Source: Oscheius tipulae (Eukaryota; Nematoda; Chromadorea; Rhabditida; Rhabditidae). From it: a stretch of DNA of 64,000 nt. Positions 1 to 9,200 of this stretch are shown one piece after another. The notes beneath the pieces were generated by a model, which had not been told where the DNA came from, ran no database searches, and saw only the letters and a list, made by a program, of their open reading frames with translations. The position numbers and the translations under genes are program-made. The stretch covers positions 7,192,001 to 7,256,000 of the forward strand of contig JASJZH010000004.1 in NCBI GenBank assembly GCA_037178975.1, in the 5' to 3' direction. Position 1 is the stretch's first letter. Each line of letters begins with the position of its first letter.

Positions 1-826
1 TCGTTATTTTCACCGGGATAGGAGTGCTGATCTCAATTATCCAATCTGAACAATCGTTCTCCCACGACCAAGTGGGAACGTCGAACCAGAACTCGCACTC
101 TTCTGAATAAACTTTCTGTGACAGCTTCGAAAAAAACATACCTACGACCCATTGAGCAGTACTTAAGATCCCTATGAACCAGGCCACAAACAATTGAGCA
201 AGAGTACATTTGGTTCCGCTGATGATCTTGTACAGACCGACGTGTAGACTGGCACTGAACCGATGAACAGCGAGGAATATTTGAACGAAAAGAATAGTCA
301 AGTAGTAGGTACCCGTGGAGTTGGCAATGAAGTAACCAATAGACTTCGTAGGAATTTGGCGATTGCTGAAAAGGGATGAGTCTTTGCAATTTAATGGTTT
401 TACGTGTCGCCTTCCGATACGATTTGGTGGAGACATATCCCTCTTTCAGAATTCCTTTCAACCTCTGTATTTCTACAATCGGAAGATTTCAAAACGTCTA
501 ACTTGGGTAAATAACCATGGAGTGTTTGATTACAAGGACAATGAAAAGCAGTAGTCAAGACTGTACGGGCGAGATTAGAGGTTTTTTGTTTAGAAGCAGC
601 GTTTCGTTGTGCTCTCAAATGGGACTAGAACAGGCTCTTAACACAGGTTTTGATATTTATCCTAGCCTATAATCTATCTTCCCGAAAGCTAATATCCAAT
701 TACAAAGGGGAAACGTACCACAATATTGAAGGCGACGTGTAGAGCATAAAGATCAATAGAAGAATGCTGTTAGCCACACAGCGAGATATCCACAGTATTG
801 CGAATGAGCCTCGAAATCGTCTGGTT
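1..826 (-). CDS. Srx-like 7TM chemoreceptor, cut by the left edge
   Basis: Putative nematode G-protein-coupled chemoreceptor of the Srx type, expected in the plasma membrane of sensory neurons. Two exons are supported: 719-826 and 1-365, the second open to the window edge, so the 3' end is missing. The first encodes a segment ending FAILWISRCVANS and a hydrophobic helix; the second has two more membrane helices, a short HRFSAS motif equivalent to the family's N-R-F after TM3, and the C-E-F-W-F-D stretch before TM5 that resembles the Srx extracellular loop. The joining intron (366-718) keeps frame and holds a decayed spliced-leader gene. I could not find the first coding exon to the right of 826, so the gene could be incomplete at that end as well. 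Another 7TM family (Srt, Srv) is possible but less likely. Confidence 0.6.
419..516 (-). pseudogene. Decayed or variant SL1-type spliced-leader RNA gene
   Basis: On the minus strand this copy starts GGTTATTTACCCAAGTTAGAC, differing at several places from canonical SL1 but keeping the TACCCAAGTT core, followed at the right place by a GT. A weak Sm-like AATTCTG follows where intact copies have AATTTTGG, and I see no clean 3' stem-loop. A GCCCGTACAGTCTTGAC block 53-54 bp upstream (555-570) matches the promoter element of the three intact copies. It sits in an intron of the flanking Srx-like gene, in the same orientation. It is either a pseudogene or a divergent leader; the damaged Sm site favours pseudogene. 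Confidence 0.6.
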
Positions 827-2770
827 CTCACAAGTTTGTGACAGTTCCAACAGTTAACAACAAATCCGAGAAGGGCTGGCTGAAGTTACTATACTTTACA
901 ATCACACGAAGCCCTCACAAAGAAAATGAGAGCTGCAACCCAGGAATTTCGAGAGAGACGACAGTAGCGCGGATCGTTCGCGAAGGGATCTTCTTCCTCC
1001 TCCTCAGCCTGGTAGTCGTACCCAATTGGATCAGAAACATTCATACAAACTTAGGCATTCGCCGTCGACATTCGCTCGATTACCAGGATATTTTGTGACG
1101 ACTGCAAAATTAATGGCTACAGGGTTGGAAGAGAGAAATCTGGTCTCAGGAAAAATGGTAAAGGTAAATAGGGCTAGAACTCTTGCAACAACGATGTTTG
1201 GCCAGGAGTTATGGGAAAAAGACAAATCAGATGACTGTGTACTCCAATTTCGGAAAATGAACACCAAACCACCAAAGGTAGATCCTAGAAATGCAACAAA
1301 TATGAAATTGCTTTAGAAATTGAGTATAATAGCTGTGTCAGGTATTTTTCGAACCTCGTATCTGTTCTATCAGCAAGAACTGAGAAACACCTGCTTTCGG
1401 TAAAAAGGACTGAACATGGTGATCATAATAAGCTCTGTACTTATCAGATTTGAAACGACCCGAAAAAGTCACAGCTCCGAGTGATTTAGGAAGCTTATCG
1501 AATAGTGAAAGTGTGGGTATAGTGACCTACCCGGAACCTCGCACAAATGTGTATTACTCTAGACGGAAACGGGAGCAATCAAAAGAGGCCAGAATTAGTT
1601 TCCATTCACCCGTGACTTATTGTTGCCTCTCAATCAAGAAAAATTGAAAGACACGATCTATCTAAAACATATTGTCAGCATCTTCTTTTGGATTTTGAGC
1701 AACAGGAGAGAAAATGGAGTCATTTCTATGAGTAGCTCATTCACCTCATAAGGAACAACTTGTGATCAAGGGGAAAGAAGAGTCGGACTGAAAGTGCACT
1801 GGGTCGACACAGCATGGTCTTACGCCCGTCGTACAAGGAACAAACCGATGGCAATTGAATACGGGCGAAAGTTAAAAAGATTGCTCTTAATTTCAGAGGG
1901 TGGAGCACAAAAAGTCATAAAAACATTCCGAAAAATGAAGACATTTTCTGATTTCCACTTGATCCCAATTTTATTCACGAGGAACGTCCTCCTTCAGCTA
2001 GCAGTATCCTGCTTTGTACATTCACTTGTCGAAAAGTCACGAAGCGTATGCTGTTGTTTCTTCTTCAACTCCACTGCCTCTACTTCGCCTGTGCTGTCGT
2101 CTCTACCAAGGCTCCGCCGCCTAGTACCAACGCAGGTCAGGTGTTTGCTAAATTCTCCTCAGACCTTTTGCAACTCTTTTGCTTCAACTCTCAGTTGCCT
2201 TTCTTTATCCACTTTGACTAGGATCTGGGGGTAGTAGTCACGAGTAATCCAGATCCGAGAGCTTCAGCCTTTAATCTGAGGGTCGCATCGGGTTGCTGTA
2301 GTGTTTTTCGGAGTGATCAAATCAGATTTTAGAGAATGGAGTGATGTCGAGGTAGCTAGAGATCGGTGACTGGAAGTACTTCCAAATTGCGCGAAACGCA
2401 TAAAGCTTGGTTAAATTTTACTACTCGCTATTATCAGGTAGATGCTGCTGGCCGTGTGTGTGTGGTTTGCTAGAAGAGAAGAATGGAGTGACAGAGGTTG
2501 TCCGAGGAAGTGGCTAGAGCAGACAAAAGTGCAGATGGTGAATACGGAAACAGTACTTGGTAGACGGATCATACCCAGTGATGCGGTGCACAAGCGAGCA
2601 AATGACTTCCATTCGATTGTATTATTTTGACAAGTTTCAATAAGATCAAGCCAAAAGCGAACTTTGACTTTCGTGTCTTGACAAGTTAAAACTACAAAAA
2701 TTGTTATTGAAAAAGTATTCAGAAGAACCTTGTACTTCATTTGTTTTATAAGGTAGACAAGTATGGCAGG
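827..2770. other. No supported gene; one weak secreted-peptide candidate
   Basis: I see no family match or convincing multi-exon model here. The only candidate is a 57-codon reading frame on the plus strand from 2048 to 2221 whose first 20 residues (MLLFLLQLHCLYFACAVVST) look like a signal peptide, but it has no recognisable mature domain. Its sequence resembles a block near 49.6 kb on the other strand, which suggests a dispersed repeat instead of a gene. The missing first exon of the left-edge Srx-like gene should lie near 830-1100. Confidence 0.4.
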
Positions 2771-4246
2771 CTAGTTGGTGATTCTTGTACTTTGGATATC
2801 TCTGGCAGTTCTATTGGTCACTCTAGTTTCCGACGCTGCTTTCGAACTACTCGGACTTAACTTGACTAGTCGTCTATCGGAAAGTATCATCACGATTCTG
2901 AAAATTGTTGTCTTTACAGAAAACCTGAATAAACTGACCCATCGGCATTGATGTGAATTTGCCAAAGAGCAGTGTTCATGAGCCACTGGTACCAGATTCC
3001 GTCGTACCATTTGATCGCGAATGTTACAGCTATCAAGTCAACGAGGAAGAAGGAGTCTTGAATGATGTTCTGAATCCTCTTTCAGTTTTCAAGATGCAAC
3101 AAAATACCTGTATGAGGAGGCTCCAGTTCTTCCTGTTCCTGCTTCTTTCAAGCTGATTGCCGGAATGAGCCCTCTGAATCATACTGTTTACTGTTTACGA
3201 GAGACCACTTACCACAAATTTCATTAGTTTGAAAAAACTGGCCATATTCAAGATGGATGAGGCGACAAAAAGCATTGCCACTGAGAAGAAGATAAAGTAG
3301 GCATGGTCCCAAGCACAGACGTCGTCTTCTGGTAGCCAAGAAAGAAGAGTTACATTGAAGTGGAAGGTGCAACCGTCTACTCAAAGAGATAAATGATGAG
3401 GAACACTTGAAAAGGTACCCGAAATTCCATAGGTGTAATAGCCAGCTCCGATGAGAATACTTATTGCTATCACCGCCTGAAGATTTGATATAAAGTCATT
3501 TTGGAAATTTACATAAGTCAACTTTTTGTCGTGCCATGTCCTAAACTTCGCCGGAAAGTATGACGCGAAGAGCCTGTTTATGGCAATACAGAATTGGATA
3601 AACGGACCAATGATGTAAGCGCCCCAGCCCGCCAGCTGTCCAGCTATGCCGTTATAGTTTTCGGGGAGATAGAGGTATCCTCTGAAAGATAGTTAGAGGT
3701 TTATCTCGATATGGTACTTACAAAAATGTGACGGGCGAAGCCCAAAGTATGAAGACAGTGGCCATGACGATGTTGGCTACAGCACGGGTTCTGAAAATAT
3801 GTTTTTGGCACAGGGATTCGAGACACTTTGGTGCTACAGAGACTTCCGGTATTCGTACATAATAGCTACTTGCAGTGCTTTTTGAACGGCACGGCACTTC
3901 TACCAGGCCAACTTTGGTTCCTACACGAGATTCACGCTAATGCGCTCAAAACTTCGCTTAGATGCATATGGTAAAAACCATGAGGTTTTATAGACAAGCG
4001 TAATAAAATGCTCATATTTGAAACCACGGAAACGGAAAACCCACAGGAAACTCCAAAACACACCTACAAAACTTGAAGTAGCTCGTGTCATACTTCCTTC
4101 TTGTAATAGTTGTGATGAAGAAGTACAGGTTCACTGTGACACCAGTCAGTCCTAGCTGAATTTCTATGCTTCAATGGCTAAAACTGAAAACCTACGATTG
4201 CCATAACAATCGAAGCAATTACATCGAGTCTTCTGTCTGCTGACAT
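2771..4246 (-). CDS. Srx-class 7TM chemoreceptor, complete
   Basis: Predicted plasma-membrane chemoreceptor of 301 residues. Nine exons close exactly in frame: 4196-4246, 4064-4155, 3722-3790, 3513-3681, 3419-3476, 3213-3376, 3108-3152, 2939-3069 and 2771-2897. Family marks are clear: TRAVANI before TM2, FCIAINRLFASYFPAKFR after TM3 (the Srx N-R-x-x-A-x-x-x-P signature), a Cys-bearing loop before TM5, NIIQDSFF leading into TM6, and W-x-I-H-I-N-A-D-G-I before the C-terminus, which matches the family's W..H..DG. Introns are 36-40 nt apart from one of 273 nt between exons 2 and 3. The start was chosen because MSADRRLD leads directly into TM1 across a 40-nt intron. No damage seen. Confidence 0.88.
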
Positions 4247-6299
4247 GACTGGCGGAATCGTAGTAGTGACCAAAAGTTTGGTAATAGTTGATGTGCGACT
4301 GAAATTCATCCTCACATACACTTCTACTTCGAAGGGAAATTAGTCGGAGAGTAGATCTAATCACAGGCAGGATGGAATGAGATTGAACCCGTGCTATTCA
4401 TTTAGAGCTTGAACAATGGCCGAGAAGGGGCAACTATTCGGGTTTTGAACGGTCAAAGGGAGATGATTGACGAGATAAAGAAGTCTATTTTGAGCTGTCT
4501 AACACAAGAACAACCATGAACATAGACTGAAAGTTGAGCCTTCTCACACCTAATCATCCGAAAACAAAGACCTTTGAAGTTTTGATCCGGTAATGTGGGA
4601 AAGTTTGATCTTGGCTCTCACTAAAAAGCATACATCAGTTATCAGGAAGTAACCGAGATGATACGGAGTGAGACAACAGGACTCACTCAGTTAGACGTGA
4701 GACTTCTTTCTAGTTTGCTATTGAACACGTAATCAGATACTTCCCGTGTTAATATCCCAGAAAGAAGATCTGTTCTAATGAGCTGGCAAAACATAACACG
4801 AATGAATTGTGTATGGGTTTGTAGTAAAAAGGAGGACATTTGTTAAACACTAGTCGTTTTGGGTGTTCCTATATCTAAATTCAGACAGAAAATGCAACTA
4901 GGTAATGTACGGCATAAATCATTGTCTCATAGTTTTCTTGTTATTATTACGTCTATATACAAGGCATTAATTAACAAGGAAAAAAAGAGCAGAAGCTCCT
5001 TGAGCAGAATATCAAAGCGTTTTTTGTGTAGTTTAGCCAGAGTGGATGTGAAATGACGAGCATGACACCCATAGGAGGGATGACAGTTTGTTGCAAACAG
5101 GATAAAATCTTGTGGGATGACTGAATGACGAGCAAAAGGAGACTTACAGTGTAGCCTTAGGAGCCAGGCTAGAATTCTGTAACATGCTCTGACTTTCTGC
5201 TGTGAAGAATATTTAACTACAAATACAATCAGCACCTGTTTAACTTTATTTTTGGATGGCAAGGCCGATGCAGAGAAAAGAAGACGATATTCAGTCCCAA
5301 CGCAACGAAATGCCTACAATTAAAGAGATCTTCAAGCAGGCGGAACTGATTATGCAAGTCATAATAATACAGGGTGTCGCATGACTTCATTTTTTAATGT
5401 CAACTTTCGCAACGTAGATCAAATTCCTCAGAGTAGAACAATAAGTTCATATAATGCGTAAAAATTTGCTTTGATACGCCAAGTACACGGGATATGATTA
5501 ATGTAAAGGTGGCAATTAGGCTCTTCTCTCCATTTGATTCAACTCACTTACGTGTATAATATTTCCTGGAAGACTGATTACCTTGGAACAGCAGTGCTAT
5601 TAGTGTCGAACATAGAAGATCAGAGATTAAGAAGTGTGCTCCAGACTGGCTGATTAAAGGATAGTAATCAAATTTGAAAAAGTTGTGTGAGGTGTTCGCA
5701 TAGAAACACTGACTGTGAGTAATGTGGGAATGACCCGTGTCTCCAGGCATGTTTAGACTCTTGACATGAATTGTGCCATCTCGTTAGTCAACTGCAATTA
5801 TGAACACTTACTATCGTACTTTTTGTTCAAAGATCGCGATCAAATTCACGGTTGACAATATACACCGTGGGAAAAGTGACTTGGGTAAACAAGCAGCGAT
5901 TGTTTAGTAACGACTTTCAAAGAATCAGTTGTGGGAGATGGGACATGGAAGAACAAGGGTGTGAACCCTTTTTCCATAAATCAGGTTTTCTAGAAACTGA
6001 TTCTGATCTCTTCTATGGACACCTAGCGTATCTGAAAACCCTTTGCAACAGTCCCGGCACCAATTTCTCAGTCTCTTGTCTGACAACAACTGAGTATATT
6101 CCCCCAGAGTATTCATAAGTTACTTCTGTCTGTTCCCTAAGTACATTCTATGTACACTACTACTGAATAAACACCGAAAAGACTAAGAAAAACCGAAAAT
6201 GTCTCATGCTTCCTGACGCTGGAGCTTTACATAAAGTCACGTTTCAGAACTTACTCATGTTCTGTCTAAGAAGTGTACATTCTTGAATAAATTTTGACA
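4247..6299. other. Intergenic, no supported gene
   Basis: No reading frame here shows a family signature, a codon-use signal I trust or a chain of splice sites. A short tacagggtgtc string near 5369 resembles the end of a mariner-type transposon, but I found no partner end or transposase, and an acttgggtaaacaa string near 5876 faintly recalls the leader core without any other SL gene feature. The promoter and first exon of the Srt gene to the right probably lie in the last few hundred bases. Confidence 0.5.
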
Positions 6300-9200
6300 G
6301 TCACTACTCCTTCCGTTCTGGTGATCCGGAACGTTTGGCTGAGATGGAACGTTTTGTCAAGTATGACTTTTCGACCCAGAACATACCCTTCTACAACTGC
6401 TCGTGAGAACATTACACTCGTGTCCTGACTTATGCTTCTAGGGCTTCAACCGCTTCTCACATCGGGGTGAAAAACTACACGCTAGGATTTGCCTTTTTGC
6501 TCTACGGAATCTTGGCAGAGATCCTGTATACGCTGGTCTTGTCGGTAATGTACAAGCTTCTTAGAATCCACCGCATCTACATGCTGATGTTTGCTTTGGG
6601 TGGGTCTCTAATGTTCTTGTTGCCTTCCTACTAGGAAGGCTTTCCAAAATTGCTTTCAACCTCTGTAGTTCTACAGCGTCGGAAGGATTGAATACCTCAA
6701 ACTTGGGTAATTAAACCAACGATTCTGTCCGCTGTCTGGATATCAGAAACTGTGACTTGTAAGAGAGTAAGGCAAAGACGCGGACACTTTGTGTCAGTAA
6801 CGGAGAAGAGCTGTTGAACAGTCCCGTTGAACACTTTTAGGCTAGTTTCAAGGAAAACAAGAATTTTGCTAGACGAAATTCTTTCTTCTCAAGATACTTG
6901 TGATAGCGAGGAATTGGGAAAATATCTTTTTGCCAAGGTTTCATAGTTTATTGGTTCTATTTTGTCCTCAAAATATGTTTGCTGGAAGCCAATTGCTCCT
7001 CTCTATCTCTGACTCAAATTCTCCCGACCTCTGCCGTTCTCTCTGAACGGTCAGCGCCCCTGATATCTCTACTGCGGGCTGCCCCTTCGGTTTAATTACC
7101 CAAGTTTGAGGTACTTGATGCTTCCGACCCTGCTCTGATAGAGGTTGAAAGAAATTTTGGAACCGCCTTCCCTGTATTGGAAAGGCCACAAGATTACAGT
7201 TTTGTGGTGATGAGCAGAGCATATTTTTGAGACGGTGAGAAAATATTCCAACAGTATAATTTTTGTTCACTAGTTGGACGCAGCGACAACATATTATCAG
7301 AGTCTTTATTCTCTAGAGCAATCATGCCGTTTCAACGAGCTTTGCGGACACGAATAGAGAGTCCAATGAAACCAATGATGTAGAATATGAAAATGTAGAC
7401 ACTCATTGCGACAATGTCGAGAGTGAAATTATCGGCACTGAACGAGTACTGCTTCAGAATTGTGTCTCTCTGGTCCACAGTCCACAAGGATGTGTTGGGC
7501 TCGTTGACCCTATCCCATTGATTGATAGTCAAGGCCTCAAATCCGAATCTGTAGTATTTTTTTCCCTGTTCGAAAAGAGAGCCTACCTAAACCAGCTGAG
7601 GTACTGGATCCAAGAAACATAGGCTGGTAGCGCTCCGACATTCGCGTAGAGACCTCCGGTCAGAGACAAGAGAGTCAGAAAAGGTCCGGCCATCGAAACG
7701 GCAATAGGATAGGACGGTGCTACCACGGAGAGCATGACACCGAAGGCCGACGACGATTGTTCAATGAGAATACTTATTAGAACAGCCAGCAGGATCTGTG
7801 ATATAGAGCTGGAAAATCCAACAAGAAAGTAGGACAACATGACCATGGCCAGACCATCGATTGTGAACAGAGGGACGTAGGACAGAGAGCGGGCAAAGTA
7901 GTAACTGAAATTTGGTTGGACTGACAGAAATTTTGTCAAGAAGCACCTGAAAATATTGTAAATCCCATCGTGGTATTCTCTAACGACCAGAGGATAGTCT
8001 CCGGGCAAAAAGTTCAAAATTCCGAAGAGAGTCGAGTAGGTTAGCTCGCAGACAAGGTAGAAGAGAGCACCATTGATGTTGGCGATACCAGTGGCTGTCA
8101 ATGGAGTCTGAATTGGACTTTGACAGATTGGACGATTTGTGTCACCTGTAGATACAGAAGACCAATGAAGAGACCCATGACAGACTTCTGAATTATCTTC
8201 GCTCTAGCCACACTGGGATTCCTCCAATTATCCAGGTAGGATCTCTCCAGAAGAGCGGAGATCTGTCTTCCCATCGAGACACTCTTCCTTCCTTCAGGAA
8301 TCTTTCCTACTTCTAAATTATTAAGCTCGTTCTTCAGTCCTTTTCCTCCGGGTCTAAACAATCTGTTAAACCGTACAGTAGTTCAGCAACCCATTCTCAA
8401 AGCTGTCACAGATTTTGTTGATCCGTCCCTCGGAGAGGTGCTCCTCTCCGGGAAGAACAGCCAGGTTGTGGATGATCATGTCGGCTGGGTTGTAGTCTGT
8501 GGGACAGGGATAGCCACAAGCTTCGAAAAACTCGATGGAACGACGGGGAGAGCCAATGAAGGCGGTCCGACCACAGGCTATAGCTCTCCTATGAAAAGGA
8601 AAATATAGGCTTACCCAGGAACATGACTTTGTCGAACATCATGTACAGTTGAGAAGCTGGTTGATGGATGGTGCAAATGACGGTACGCCCATTTCTTGCC
8701 AGCTTTGACAATACTTGTACTACGTTCTCCGCCATGAAACTGTCCAGGCCGGTTGTTGGCTCATCGCAGAACAAAATAGCAGGGTTTGAGAGCAATTCAC
8801 AGGCAAAAGTCAGTCGACGGGCTTCTCCGCCTAAAATACGTTAAGGAAGACATATGAATGTCATACCAGAAATTCCTTTCTTGACTCCCATGACTCCAAT
8901 CCTGACATTCTGACACTTCATGAGACCGAGCTGATGGAGCACAATGTTCACTCTCTTCTGTCGCTTTTCCGGGTCCTTCACTCGAAGTTTGGCCTAATAT
9001 TTATTTGTAACAAAAAGAGAAGCCAGTACCTGAATAGTCAAGTACTCTCTGACAGTCAGTGTTCCAACGAAAAGTTCCTCTTGTTGGGCATAACCCGAAA
9101 TGGCTGTAATGTCTCTTCCAATCTTGTTGCCATTAACTTCGACTCTTCCCTGGACGTCCAGCCCTTTCAAATTTCTAGCCAACATGGTGTTGAGCAGAGT

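Noticed and set aside
110-135. Apparent 25-nt intron in the left-edge Srx-like gene
   Set aside because: Splicing it shifts the frame away from the receptor motif; the unspliced frame continues correctly.
5369-5385. A tacagggtgtc string like a mariner terminal repeat
   Set aside because: No partner end, target duplication or transposase nearby; too short to support.
5870-5890. Weak resemblance to the SL1 leader core on the minus strand
   Set aside because: No Sm site, stem-loop or promoter element at the right distance; chance similarity is enough.
7081-7110. Repeated FNYPSL coding look of the GGTTTAATTACCC sequences
   Set aside because: It is the SL1 leader RNA gene, not protein-coding.
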